From Sphingomonas brevis (GTDB lineage Bacteria; Pseudomonadota; Alphaproteobacteria; Sphingomonadales; Sphingomonadaceae): a DNA stretch of 64,000 nt. Made by a program: the position numbers and the translations under genes. Position 1 is the stretch's first letter. Each line of letters opens with the position of its first letter. This document shows positions 1 to 8,398 of the stretch, one piece after another. The DNA lies in contig NZ_JAMGBB010000001.1 in NCBI RefSeq assembly GCF_023516505.1, positions 1,984,001 through 2,048,000 on the forward strand, in the 5' to 3' direction. The notes under the pieces were generated by a model that was not told where the DNA came from, made no database searches, and worked only from the letters and a program-made list of their open reading frames with translations.

Positions 1-59
1 CTTAGAAAGCGGGGCGAGATTGGGCAAGGTTGCGAAAGGGCGGCTGCGCGCTAAATCGG

Positions 60-1727
60 ATGCACGTGACCGACAATCTTCGCATCGCCCTATGCCAGAT
101 AGGCCAGCGGATCGGCGACCTTGCCGGAAATGCCGAGGCAATGCTCGAATGGCGGGCGAAGGCCGCGGACGAGGGCGCCGATTTGGTTATGATGCCGGAG
201 CTCCAGCTCGTCGGCTATCCGCCCGAGGATCTGGTGCTGAAGCCCGAATTCGTCCGCCAGACGATGGAAGCGGCGGAGCGGCTGGTCGACGCGACCGCCG
301 ATGGCGGGCCGGCGCTGCTGTTCGGTAGCGTCCATTCCGACGAGGGCGTCAATTACAACGCGATGATTCTGGCCGAGGGCGGCAGGGTGGTCGGCCGGAC
401 CTTGAAGCATGAGCTGCCCAATTACGGCACGTTCGACGAGAAGCGGATCTTCGCCCAGGGCCCGCTGCCCGAGCCGATCCAGATCGGCAATTTGAAGCTG
501 GGCGTGCCGATCTGCGAGGACATCTGGCTGGAATCGGTCTGCCAGCATCTCGCTTCGGCGGGCGCTGACCTGCTGCTGGTCCCCAATGGCAGTCCGTTCG
601 AGGTCGACAAGGACGACCAGCGGCAGCGGCTGGTGCGCGACAGGGTGGTCGAGACCGGCCTGCCGATGGTCTATCTGAACCGGGTCGGCGGGCAGGACGA
701 GCTGGTGTTCGACGGGTCGAGTTTCGTCACCAACGATGACGGCCAGATCGCGGTGCAGATGCCCGATTTCGAGGAGGCGATGGCGCTGACCGACTGGGTC
801 AGAACCGCCAACGGGTGGCGCTGCGAGCCGGGCGAGCGCGCGACGCTCTCGCCCTATCCCGAGGACATCTATCGGGCGATGATGGTCGCGCTGCGCGACT
901 ATGTCGGCGCGAACGGCTTCCCGGGCGTGATCCTAGGCCTGTCGGGCGGGATCGACAGCGCGCTGTCGGCGGCGGTGGCGGTCGATGCGCTTGGCGCCGA
1001 CAAGGTGTGGTGCGTGATGCTGCCGTCGAAATATACCAGCGACGAGAGCCTGGAGGATGCGGCCGAATGCGCCAAGCTGCTGCGCGTGCGCCATGACGTT
1101 ATCCCGATCGTGCCCGGCGTCGGCGCCCTCGACGAGATGCTGGCGCGTTGCTTCGACGGCGACAACAGCGGGATCGCAGCCGAGAATATCCAGTCGCGGC
1201 TGAGGATGGTGACGCTGATGGGGCTGAGCAACAAGTTCGGCCACATGCTGCTGACCACCGGCAACAAGAGCGAGATGAGCGTCGGCTATGCCACGCTCTA
1301 CGGCGACATGGCCGGCGGCTATTCGGTGCTGAAGGACGCTTATAAGACCACCTGCTTCGCGCTGTCGCGCTGGCGCAACGCCAACCGGCCCAAGGACGGC
1401 CTGGGCCCGCCAGGCCCGGTGATGCCGCAGCGGGTGATCGACAAGCCGCCGACCGCCGAGCTTCGCCCCAACCAGAAGGATGAGGACAGTCTGCCGCCCT
1501 ATGCACTGCTCGACCGGATCCTGGAGGCGCTGGTCGAGAAGGAATTGTCGGTGCGCGAGACGGTGGCGGTGACGGGCGCCAGCCAGGAAGTCGTTGCGGA
1601 CATTGAGAAGAAGCTGCTGCGCGCCGAATATAAACGGCGGCAGGCCCCGCCCGGGGTCAAGCTCGGCACCCGCAATTTCGGCCGCGACCGGCGCTATCCG
1701 ATCACCAACGCCTTCCACACCAGTTAA
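60..1727 (+). CDS. nadE: Glutamine-dependent NAD+ synthetase
   Basis: The enzyme makes NAD+ from deamido-NAD+, ATP and glutamine in the cytoplasm. The N-terminal half is a nitrilase-type glutaminase with the Glu-Lys-Cys triad visible as E47 (MMPELQ), K116 (TLKHELP) and C152 (PICEDIW). The C-terminal half is the synthetase, with the PP-loop SGGIDS near residues 296-301 and the TTGNKSE motif. The length of 555 residues is normal for the glutaminase-fused form. I chose the ATG at 60; an in-frame TTG at 30 would add ten residues that do not look like family sequence. The gene is complete, so position 1 of the window lies just upstream of it. A META-domain lipoprotein follows 11 bp later. Confidence 0.95.
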   Translation: MHVTDNLRIALCQIGQRIGDLAGNAEAMLEWRAKAADEGADLVMMPELQLVGYPPEDLVLKPEFVRQTMEAAERLVDATADGGPALLFGSVHSDEGVNYNAMILAEGGRVVGRTLKHELPNYGTFDEKRIFAQGPLPEPIQIGNLKLGVPICEDIWLESVCQHLASAGADLLLVPNGSPFEVDKDDQRQRLVRDRVVETGLPMVYLNRVGGQDELVFDGSSFVTNDDGQIAVQMPDFEEAMALTDWVRTANGWRCEPGERATLSPYPEDIYRAMMVALRDYVGANGFPGVILGLSGGIDSALSAAVAVDALGADKVWCVMLPSKYTSDESLEDAAECAKLLRVRHDVIPIVPGVGALDEMLARCFDGDNSGIAAENIQSRLRMVTLMGLSNKFGHMLLTTGNKSEMSVGYATLYGDMAGGYSVLKDAYKTTCFALSRWRNANRPKDGLGPPGPVMPQRVIDKPPTAELRPNQKDEDSLPPYALLDRILEALVEKELSVRETVAVTGASQEVVADIEKKLLRAEYKRRQAPPGVKLGTRNFGRDRRYPITNAFHTS

Positions 1728-1738
1728 AGAGGAAGTTC

Positions 1739-2191
1739 ATGTCGCGTTTCATGACGATTTGCGCGCTGCTGCTTGTTGCCGCCTGCGGCCGACAGGAAAA
1801 TGAAAGTCCGGCCGCGTCGAATGAGGTCGGGCAGACGCCCAGGGCCGAGCCTGCCCCGGCGACGCCGATGCTTGAAGGTGCCTGGCGGCTGGCCAAGATC
1901 GACGGAACGCCGGTTGAGGGTGGGTCGTCGGCGGTGGCCACTTTCGAGAACGGCCGGCTTCGCGTGGCGGCAGGCTGCAACGGCCGCGGCTGGACCTTCA
2001 CCCAGAAGCGCAACATCGTCAGTTTCGCCGGCCTGGCCGGCGCAAGCTCCAATTGTGGTTCGCTGCCGACGGTCGACCAGGAACGGGCCTTTCACGCGAT
2101 CGACCGGGCAACCATCGCTCTTTTCGACCAGGAAGGGCGCGAGGCGACGCTGTCCGGCGATGGCGGCAACATAACGCTCTCGCGGCGCTAG
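1739..2191 (+). CDS. META-domain (HslJ-like) lipoprotein
   Basis: This is a 150-residue exported protein. It starts with a lipoprotein signal peptide whose lipobox is LVAAC, with Cys about residue 16, followed by a low-complexity Pro/Glu/Ala linker. The rest matches the META/DUF306 fold, with GAWRLAKIDGTPV, a central AAGCNGRGW and SSNCG motifs. Family members sit in the outer membrane or periplasm and are linked to stress or heat-shock phenotypes, but their biochemical role is not known. A GAGGAAG ribosome binding site lies six bases before the ATG. The gene sits 11 bp after nadE and may be transcribed with it. Confidence 0.8.
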   Translation: MSRFMTICALLLVAACGRQENESPAASNEVGQTPRAEPAPATPMLEGAWRLAKIDGTPVEGGSSAVATFENGRLRVAAGCNGRGWTFTQKRNIVSFAGLAGASSNCGSLPTVDQERAFHAIDRATIALFDQEGREATLSGDGGNITLSRR

Positions 2192-2227
2192 CCATTGTCG
2201 CATGGGCGGTGATAGGGGCTGCGGCCC

Positions 2228-3544
2228 ATGACTGTAGTAACCCGTTTCGCTCCATCGCCGACCGGCCGGCTCCATGTCGGCAATATCCGCACGGCGCTGC
2301 ACAATGCGCTGTTCGCGATGAAGCATGGCGGGCGATTCCTGCTGAGGATCGACGACACCGACCTTGAGCGGTCGACCGAGGAGTTCGCGAGGGCGATCGT
2401 CGACGACCTCGAGTGGCTGGGGCTGAAGCCCGATGCGATGGTTCGGCAATCCGATCGGTTCGACCTGTACGAGCGGCAGTTCGAGCGACTGAGAGAGGCC
2501 GGCCGGGTCTATGCCTGCTACGAAACGCCTGAGGAGCTGGAGCTCCGGCGCAAGGTGCTGCTCGGCCGCGGGCTGCCCCCGGTCTATGAGCGCAAGCCGG
2601 AAGGATCGCCGGTCCCGGACGGCGTCGCTCCGCATTGGCGGTTCAGGCTGGTACATGACGCGGCTATTGAATTCGACGATCTGGTCCGTGGCCATCAGAA
2701 GTTCGATCCCAGGTTGATCAGCGATCCTGTCATTCGTCGCGCCGACAGCAGCTGGCTCTATCTGCTGCCGAGCGTGATCGACGACATCGACCTTGGGGTG
2801 ACCCATATCGTCCGCGGCGAGGACCATGTGTCCAACAGCGCGGTCCAGATCCAGATGTTCGAGGCGCTGGGCGCCAAGCCCGCCACCTTCGCCCATGAAG
2901 CGCTGCTGGTGGCGGCGGAGGGCAAGCTGTCGAAACGGCTGGGCTCTTATGGTGCCGAGCATTTGCGCGAGGAGGGCGTCGAGCCGATGGCGCTGCTGTC
3001 CCTGCTTGCGCGCATCGGCACGTCGGAACCGGTCGAAGCGATCGCCAGCCTCGGACAGCTCGCGGCGACGTTCGATTTCGCGCATTTCGGACGCGCCCCG
3101 GCCCACTTCGACCCGCACGACGTCGAGCTGCTCAATGCCAAGCTGCTGCATCACCTGGATTATGCCGACGTCGCTGGCCGGCTGCCCGAATCGATCGGTG
3201 AGGCGGAGTGGCTGGTGCTGCGCGGCAATCTGGCGCGAATCGCCGAAGCCGGGGAATGGGTGCCGGTGCTGCACTGCCTGATCGCGCCGCCTGAAGTCGA
3301 AGCCGAGGACCGGCCCCTGATCGAGGAAGCGGCCCGGCTGGCCGAGACCCTCGATTGGAATGCCGACCCGTGGCACGCGCTGACCGACGCGTTGAAAGCG
3401 TCGACCGGCCGCAAGGGGCGAGCACTGTTCCGGCCGCTCCGCCTTGCACTGACCGCGCGTGAGTCCGGGCCGGAGATGGGCCCGCTGCTCAAACTGATCG
3501 GCAAGGAACGAGCGCTCGAACGGCTGACCGCCGCGGCGGGCTAG
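2228..3544 (+). CDS. gltX: Glutamyl-tRNA synthetase
   Basis: The enzyme charges tRNA-Glu with glutamate. The class I HIGH-type signature is in APSPTGRLHVGN (residues 8-19) and the KMSKR-type loop is KLSKR (residues 233-237). RIDDTD and the HIVRGEDHVSN motif are also present. At 438 residues it is shorter than the usual 470. That fits the second, shorter GluRS found in alphaproteobacteria, which commonly carry two paralogues, one of which can charge tRNA-Gln for later amidation. Which paralogue this is cannot be settled from the window. It starts at the ATG at 2228, 36 bp after the lipoprotein gene. Confidence 0.93.
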   Translation: MTVVTRFAPSPTGRLHVGNIRTALHNALFAMKHGGRFLLRIDDTDLERSTEEFARAIVDDLEWLGLKPDAMVRQSDRFDLYERQFERLREAGRVYACYETPEELELRRKVLLGRGLPPVYERKPEGSPVPDGVAPHWRFRLVHDAAIEFDDLVRGHQKFDPRLISDPVIRRADSSWLYLLPSVIDDIDLGVTHIVRGEDHVSNSAVQIQMFEALGAKPATFAHEALLVAAEGKLSKRLGSYGAEHLREEGVEPMALLSLLARIGTSEPVEAIASLGQLAATFDFAHFGRAPAHFDPHDVELLNAKLLHHLDYADVAGRLPESIGEAEWLVLRGNLARIAEAGEWVPVLHCLIAPPEVEAEDRPLIEEAARLAETLDWNADPWHALTDALKASTGRKGRALFRPLRLALTARESGPEMGPLLKLIGKERALERLTAAAG

Positions 3545-3638
3545 GTGCAAGACGCGTAATTCCTTGCTTGCGGACTCCCCGCTTGCGGATTTGATGTAAT
3601 GATGTAACATTGCATTCCTCGATGGTAGGAGAGATGCG

Positions 3639-4304
3639 ATGCTTGCCTATGCCGCCGACAGCCCAAGAACCGCAGAGCGGACCGGCTCCCCGAAAGCCCT
3701 GACCCTGATCGTCGCCGGCCATGCGCTGGCGCTGGCCGCGGTGCTGACCGCCAGGCCGGAAATCATTGAGCGGATGCTTCCCAAGCCCATCACGGTGGTC
3801 GACGTGCGGGTGCCGCCCCCAGAGCCTGCGGAACAGGTCAAGCCGCTGCCCCGCCGGCCCATCACTCAGCCTTCGTTCATCGACCAGGAGCGACCAATCA
3901 TCGACATGGGCCAGCAATTGCAAACCCAGATCGACACCGACCCGTCCATCGCCGACATTGGCGCGGTGATCGGCAGCGGTCCGACCATCGCCATCGATCC
4001 GCCCCGCCATGTGCCGGTGATGACCGGGCCGCGACTGGCGACGTCGGAAGAGTCGCTGAAGCCCCCCTATCCCAACGATAAGCTTCGCGCCGAAGAAGAG
4101 GCGACACTGCGCCTCAAGCTGACGATCGATGCGCGCGGCCGGGTGACGGCGGTCGATCCCGTCGGGGCCGCGGATCCCAGCTTCCTTGCCGCGGCGCGCA
4201 AGCATATTATCCGCAGCTGGCGCTACAAGCCGGCGACGGAGGATGGAGTGGCGATACCGACGACCACAATGATATCCCTGAGCTTCCGCCTGGAGGATGT
4301 GTGA
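3639..4304 (+). CDS. TonB-family energy transducer
   Basis: A 221-residue protein with the TonB layout. It has a short cytoplasmic N-terminus, one membrane segment (about residues 21-37), and a Pro-rich periplasmic linker (VPPPEPAEQVKPLPRRP). A C-terminal TonB domain covers about residues 140-220 and ends in an IRSWRYKPA motif. It would pass proton-motive force from ExbBD to outer-membrane receptors. No exbB or exbD is nearby, so it would borrow them from elsewhere. A GGAGAG ribosome binding site precedes the ATG at 3639. The upstream gap has a doubled ATGTAA motif (about 3593-3608) that might be regulatory. Confidence 0.85.
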   Translation: MLAYAADSPRTAERTGSPKALTLIVAGHALALAAVLTARPEIIERMLPKPITVVDVRVPPPEPAEQVKPLPRRPITQPSFIDQERPIIDMGQQLQTQIDTDPSIADIGAVIGSGPTIAIDPPRHVPVMTGPRLATSEESLKPPYPNDKLRAEEEATLRLKLTIDARGRVTAVDPVGAADPSFLAAARKHIIRSWRYKPATEDGVAIPTTTMISLSFRLEDV

Positions 4305-4360
4305 GCATCGCCATTGCGCGGGGCTGGCACAACACCGCCCCGCGTCCTATTTACGCAGGC

Positions 4361-4684
4361 ATGGCAATCCTTCCCCCAATGGTCGGCCCCCGCGCGGCGC
4401 TGAGGGACCTCACGGCATTCCTTCGGCAGCGCAGCCAGGAGCAGCTGATCGCCGCCGCCCTGGCAGTATTGGTGACGATCATCATCGTCATCATTTTCTT
4501 CGTCGATTCGAAGATCAACACCGCACCGCCGCCGCAGGTGGTCTACGTCGAAAGTTACGGCCCCGACCGGACCGACGCCCAGATCATCGCCGACCAGAAG
4601 AAGGCGTCGGAGGAACGGCGCAAGGCCGAACAGGCGCGCCAGGAAGAGTTCAAGAAGCTCGAGAAGAAATTCGGCATTGAGTGA
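4361..4684 (+). CDS. Small single-pass membrane protein with charged C-terminal helix
   Basis: The product has a short N-terminal region (RAALRDLTAFLRQRS), one strong membrane segment (about 20 residues of Ala/Val/Ile/Phe) and a long Lys/Glu/Gln-rich helix that could form a coiled coil. It is not an enzyme I recognise; similar small proteins occur in sphingomonads. The start is uncertain. A GTG at 4301 overlaps the tonB stop codon and sits behind GGAGG, but the extra residues look atypical and lie over a GC-rich hairpin. ATG 4361 or 4379 gives a more natural N-terminus. Its stop overlaps the ribD start, so the two genes are probably coupled. Confidence 0.6.
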   Translation: MAILPPMVGPRAALRDLTAFLRQRSQEQLIAAALAVLVTIIIVIIFFVDSKINTAPPPQVVYVESYGPDRTDAQIIADQKKASEERRKAEQARQEEFKKLEKKFGIE

Positions 4685-5660
4685 TCGCCGCTTGAGCGAT
4701 GGGGGCTGGATGAAGGAGGCCGTGCGGCTGGGCGAGGCCGCTCGCGGCCGTTCCGCGCCCAACCCCAATGTCGGTTGCGTCATCGTCGATGACGGCAAGA
4801 TCGTCGGCCAGGGCGCCACTGCCCCGGGCGGGCGTCCGCATGCCGAAGCGGTGGCGCTGAAGCAGGCGGGCAAGAAGGCCAGGGGAGCGACGCTCTATAC
4901 GACGCTGGAGCCCTGCGCCCATGCCAGCGAGCGCGGCCCGACCTGTGCCGCGATCATCCCGGCAGCGGGCATTGCCCGGGTCGTCATCGGCATCATGGAT
5001 CCCGATCCGCGCACCTCGGGCCATGGCACCCGCATGCTGAGGAAGGCCGGCGTCGAGGTGAAGTCGGGCGTGGCCAGGCAAGCCGCGCGCGACAGCATGT
5101 CGGGCTATCTGAGCCGGATCGAGCGCGGCCGGCCGCGCATCACGCTGAAGCTGGCGTTGTCGATCGACGGCAAGGTCGCGCTGCCTTCGGGCGAGAGCAA
5201 ATGGATCACCGGCGAAGATGCTCGTGCCCATGTCCACCTGGAACGCGCGCACAGCGACATGATCCTGGTCGGGCGCGGAACCTATCAGGCCGACAAGCCG
5301 AAGCTGGACGTTCGCCTGCCAGGGCTGGAGCAATGGTCGCCGAGGCGAGCCCTGCTGACCAGCGGCGAAGCGGTCGCCGGCTGGGAAATCCTTGGATCTC
5401 CGCAGGATGTCTATCGACTTCATGACGTCAACGACCTGCTGGTTGAGGGCGGATCGGCGACCGCCACTGCCTTCCTTGCGGCCGATCTGGTCGATCGCAT
5501 CCTGATCTATCGCGCCCCGATCCTGGTCGGCGAGGGCAAGCAGAGCCTCGGCTATATCGGGCTCGACGCGATCGCCGACGCGCACGGACGCTGGCGGGCC
5601 AGCGACGGTGCCCGGCTTGGCATCGACCGGCTCGAAGTCTACGAGCGCGTCCGCGAATAG
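4677..5660 (+). CDS. ribD: Bifunctional riboflavin deaminase/reductase RibD
   Basis: RibD carries out the second and third steps of riboflavin synthesis: deamination of the pyrimidine, then NADPH reduction of the ribosyl side chain. The N-terminal deaminase has PNPNVGCVIV, the zinc ligand HAE (His55) and PCxH...CxC-type cysteines (about residues 79 and 88). The reductase half starts near residue 150 (PRITLKLALSIDGKVA) and ends with LLVEGGS and RILIYRAPILVG. The 327 residues make it somewhat shorter than E. coli RibD. The TTG start at 4677 overlaps the upstream stop and gives the normal N-terminal length; the next ATG (4710) would be too short. ribE follows 15 bp later. Confidence 0.92.
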   Translation: MSDRRLSDGGWMKEAVRLGEAARGRSAPNPNVGCVIVDDGKIVGQGATAPGGRPHAEAVALKQAGKKARGATLYTTLEPCAHASERGPTCAAIIPAAGIARVVIGIMDPDPRTSGHGTRMLRKAGVEVKSGVARQAARDSMSGYLSRIERGRPRITLKLALSIDGKVALPSGESKWITGEDARAHVHLERAHSDMILVGRGTYQADKPKLDVRLPGLEQWSPRRALLTSGEAVAGWEILGSPQDVYRLHDVNDLLVEGGSATATAFLAADLVDRILIYRAPILVGEGKQSLGYIGLDAIADAHGRWRASDGARLGIDRLEVYERVRE

Positions 5661-5675
5661 GAGACGCGAGCGCGC

Positions 5676-6278
5676 ATGTTCACCGGCATCATCACCGACA
5701 TCGGGACCGTACGCAGCGTCGAACAGCGCGGCGACCTCAAGCTCATCATCGGCTGCGGCTATGACATGGACAGCGTCGACATGGGCGCGTCGATCAGCTG
5801 CTCGGGCGCCTGCCTGACGGTGGTCGACAAGGGCGCCGACTGGTTCTCAGTCGACGTGAGCCAGGAAACAGTGTCGAAGACCGCGCCGGGCCTGTGGACC
5901 GACGGCGCGCGGCTGAACCTGGAGCGGGCGCTTCGGGTCGGCGACGAGATTGGCGGGCATATCGTCACCGGCCATGTCGATGCGGTCGCCGATGTGACGC
6001 GGGCAGAGGAAAAGGGCGGCAGCATCGACCTGACGATCGAGGCGCCGCGTGCGCTGGGCGGGGGCATCGCGGCCAAAGGCTCGATCTGCCTCGACGGCGT
6101 GTCGCTGACGGTCAACGAGGTGGAGGACGCGGGCGACATCACCCGCTTCACCGTCAACCTCATTCCTCACACCGCCGACCACACCACGCTGGGCGGGATC
6201 GCGGCGGGGCGGAAGCTCAACCTCGAGATCGACGTGCTGGCGCGCTACCTCAAGCGGATGGCCGAGGCGCGGGCATAG
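5676..6278 (+). CDS. ribE: Riboflavin synthase alpha subunit
   Basis: It dismutates two molecules of 6,7-dimethyl-8-ribityllumazine to riboflavin. The protein begins with the family hallmark MFTGII and consists of two similar lumazine-binding barrels of about 95 residues each. The first carries SCSGACLTVV and the second carries the related GSICLDGVSLTVNEV. The length (200 residues) is typical. A GAGACG-type ribosome binding site precedes the ATG, which lies 15 bp after ribD. The downstream side is interrupted by a palindromic repeat and four unrelated genes before the cluster resumes with ribB and ribH. Confidence 0.94.
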   Translation: MFTGIITDIGTVRSVEQRGDLKLIIGCGYDMDSVDMGASISCSGACLTVVDKGADWFSVDVSQETVSKTAPGLWTDGARLNLERALRVGDEIGGHIVTGHVDAVADVTRAEEKGGSIDLTIEAPRALGGGIAAKGSICLDGVSLTVNEVEDAGDITRFTVNLIPHTADHTTLGGIAAGRKLNLEIDVLARYLKRMAEARA

Positions 6279-6302
6279 GGGCCCGCTACGCATTTGACGT
6301 TC

Positions 6303-6329
6303 ATGACCGCTTTCGACCCATAGCGGTCA
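6303..6329 (+). repeat. Palindromic dispersed repeat, copy 1
   Basis: Seven-base arms TGACCGC and GCGGTCA enclose a 12-base loop, TTTCGACCCATA. The same unit recurs at 7425, and diverged forms occur at 7912, 50452, 51116 and 51509. It lies between ribE and the amidohydrolase gene. Confidence 0.8.
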
Positions 6330-6401
6330 CCCGCGCTTTAGCTGGCGCTCACCCATTGCGGACGCTGTGTGGCGGTGTCAGGCTACCCTAGGGGGTTGCC
6401 G

Positions 6402-7421
6402 ATGCGCCTATTGTTGCTCCTTTGCGCCGCACTAGTGGCCCGGCCGGTCGAGGCACAACGCGCCGGAGAGCCGATAATCGACATGCACCTTCATGCCCGT
6501 GCCGCGCACTACTCGGGCGATAATCCGCCGCCGATGTGCACTCCGTTCGAAATCATGCCGAGGTCCGATCCAAGAATCGGAATCCATGAGGGGATGACCT
6601 TTGACAAGCCGCCCTGCGCACATCCGGTTTCTGCCGCCACCACGGACGAGCAAGTCATGCGCGACACCATTGCTGCGATGGATCGATTGAACATCTTTGG
6701 TGTGGTGAGTGGCGAGCCAGAGATGGTCGCGCGCTGGCACGCAGCCAAGCCGACACGCATCATGCAGGCGGTCGACTATCGACTAGCGGGCACTCCTGGA
6801 CAGCACCATGTAGGATCCCGAACCATCGACGACCTTCGGCGCCTTCACGCGCAAGGTCGGCTGACGGTCATTGGCGAAATCATGTCGCAATACGAAGGCG
6901 TCCGGCCGGACGATCCGCGGATGGAGCCGCTGTGGGCGCTTGCAGAAGAATTGGACGTGCCGGTCGCCATCCACATGGGTCCCGGCGAACCCGGCCAACC
7001 CTATTCGGAAGGCGGTTATCGCGTCGGGCTCGGCGATCCGTTATTGCTGGAACCGGTGCTGGTCCGGCATCCCAAACTGCGATTATCGGTCATGCACGCG
7101 GGCTATCCGATGGCCGACAGGATGCGAGCTCTGCTGTTCAGCTATCCGCAGGTTTATGTGGACATCGGTTCGATCGTCTACACCGAGCCTCGCCCCGCCT
7201 TTTACGCCTTCCTGCGCGAGCTGGTCGAAGCGGGATATGGCGATCGAATTATGTTTGGATCGGACCAGATGATCTGGCCCGGCATCATCGAGCCATCCGT
7301 GCGAACGATCGAGGAAGCGCCGTTTCTGAGCGTCCAACAGAAGCGGAATATATTCTACAACAATGCCGCGCGCTTCCTGCGACTGACGAAAAAGCAAATC
7401 GCTGAGCAACAACGGCACTGA
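6402..7421 (+). CDS. Exported amidohydrolase (amidohydrolase-2 family)
   Basis: The protein is 339 residues from ATG 6402, which starts a clean signal peptide (MRLLLLLCAALVARPVEA). A GTG at 6369 would bury the signal. A TIM-barrel metal hydrolase follows, with the first-strand HxH metal site DMHLHA, a later AIHMGP, the SVMHAGYP motif and FGSDQM carrying the last Asp. The substrate cannot be named; relatives act as hydrolases or decarboxylases on small carboxylates or lactones. The gene interrupts the riboflavin cluster and has palindromic repeats on both sides. Its AT-richer codons suggest it is a later insertion. Confidence 0.75.
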   Translation: MRLLLLLCAALVARPVEAQRAGEPIIDMHLHARAAHYSGDNPPPMCTPFEIMPRSDPRIGIHEGMTFDKPPCAHPVSAATTDEQVMRDTIAAMDRLNIFGVVSGEPEMVARWHAAKPTRIMQAVDYRLAGTPGQHHVGSRTIDDLRRLHAQGRLTVIGEIMSQYEGVRPDDPRMEPLWALAEELDVPVAIHMGPGEPGQPYSEGGYRVGLGDPLLLEPVLVRHPKLRLSVMHAGYPMADRMRALLFSYPQVYVDIGSIVYTEPRPAFYAFLRELVEAGYGDRIMFGSDQMIWPGIIEPSVRTIEEAPFLSVQQKRNIFYNNAARFLRLTKKQIAEQQRH

Positions 7422-7424
7422 CGC

Positions 7425-7454
7425 AATGACCGCTTTCGACCCATTGCGGTCATT
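7425..7454 (+). repeat. Palindromic dispersed repeat, copy 2
   Basis: This is a perfect inverted repeat. Nine-base arms AATGACCGC and GCGGTCATT flank the loop TTTCGACCCATT. It is the best-preserved copy and starts three bases after the amidohydrolase stop. Confidence 0.85.
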
Positions 7455-7480
7455 AGCAGCTGGGCTAATCTGGCGCTTCA

Positions 7481-7912
7481 ATGGACAAGCGATATCGCCT
7501 CATGTTTGTCGGGTGTGGCGCGCTACTCGCGGCTGGAATTGGTGTAGCGGCCGGGATCGTTCGACCGACCACGGGCTCCTGGTTCCATTTGTTCTTTTCT
7601 ACCTTTTTGCTACCCATACTGGCTGTTGCCGCATTCGGCTCGGCAGGCGTGCGACGGATCGTTCTGGGGCCCTCCGTTGACCAGACAGCGTCTCAACATG
7701 GGTGGATGGCAGCATGGATCTTCGTGAGCCTGGCATTCGCTGTGGCTTTCGCTTGCCTTATGGCCGTCGTTGTCGCTGTGCTTGTGATTGATCCGAGCCT
7801 TGTGGCGGCCTTCGCAGAAGCGCTCGTAACACTGGTAGCGGTCCATATCTCATTGAGGTTGCTGGTGGCTTTTGTCGCCAACGTCGAAGTGCTCAAGCGC
7901 AATCGTCGTTAG
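7481..7912 (+). CDS. Small integral membrane protein of unknown function
   Basis: A 143-residue protein that is mostly hydrophobic. About four membrane segments can be seen (near residues 8-26, 32-52, 72-98 and 104-125), joined by short loops, with a basic C-terminus (NVEVLKRNRR). No motif is recognised. The ATG at 7481 has no clear ribosome binding site. It lies between two palindromic repeats inside the interruption of the riboflavin cluster, so it is probably cargo acquired with the amidohydrolase gene. Confidence 0.55.
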   Translation: MDKRYRLMFVGCGALLAAGIGVAAGIVRPTTGSWFHLFFSTFLLPILAVAAFGSAGVRRIVLGPSVDQTASQHGWMAAWIFVSLAFAVAFACLMAVVVAVLVIDPSLVAAFAEALVTLVAVHISLRLLVAFVANVEVLKRNRR

Positions 7913-7943
7913 GTCCGCTTTCCACCCAAACCGGCCATAAGCG
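7912..7943 (+). repeat. Diverged palindromic repeat, copy 3
   Basis: The sequence GGTCCGCTTTCCACCCAAAC followed by CGGCC belongs to the same repeat family as the copies at 6303 and 7425, with GTCC in place of GACC and a weakened second arm. It overlaps the stop region of the preceding membrane-protein gene. Confidence 0.55.
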
Positions 7944-7995
7944 TTTACTTTCTGGCAGCCCCGATGTGTTATGCCGTCGCATCCGGGGAGAAAAA

Positions 7996-8346
7996 ATGGC
8001 GAACCCAGTAACTGCCGTTCAAGACAGCGATCCGTTCGCCGACCGGCGCCTCTATCCGCGCGTCACGGTGGCACTGCCGGCATTTCTACAGGCCAATGGC
8101 GAACGTCACTTCGTCCAGATCCTCGACCTGTCGGCCGGCGGAGCGAAATTGCATTGCCCCATAGCCCTGGCCGCCGGAACGGCAGTAACCCTGGATTGCG
8201 GGACGCTTGGGCGCGGTGCGGTCACCCGCTGGCAGAACGGCGAAATGCTCGGCCTTTGCTTCGACAGCGAACTGGATGCACGCGACGTTTCCGCCCTGAT
8301 CGCTCGCTCGACGGCGCTGGCGGACCGTATCGAGGCCCGCGAATAA
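7996..8346 (+). CDS. PilZ-domain protein (probable c-di-GMP binding)
   Basis: A 116-residue single-domain PilZ protein. The c-di-GMP-binding signature can be seen: RRLYPR near residue 16 (the RxxxR half) and DLSAGG near residue 46 (the D/NxSxxG half). PilZ proteins change partner activity when bound to cyclic di-GMP, often in motility or exopolysaccharide control. The ATG at 7996 has a GGGGAG ribosome binding site; the upstream GTG would add ten unlikely residues. No cyclase or phosphodiesterase is nearby to suggest the partner. Confidence 0.82.
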   Translation: MANPVTAVQDSDPFADRRLYPRVTVALPAFLQANGERHFVQILDLSAGGAKLHCPIALAAGTAVTLDCGTLGRGAVTRWQNGEMLGLCFDSELDARDVSALIARSTALADRIEARE

Positions 8347-8398
8347 CCCTTCTAAGCTGCGCTAGTTTTATGAAAGTCGGCGCCTGGGCCGGCGGCGA

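Noticed and set aside
1724-3610. Very long open frame on the minus strand (628 codons) opposite gltX
   Set aside because: High-GC codon bias leaves the antisense frame open. It has no family motif, while the plus strand encodes a clear GluRS.
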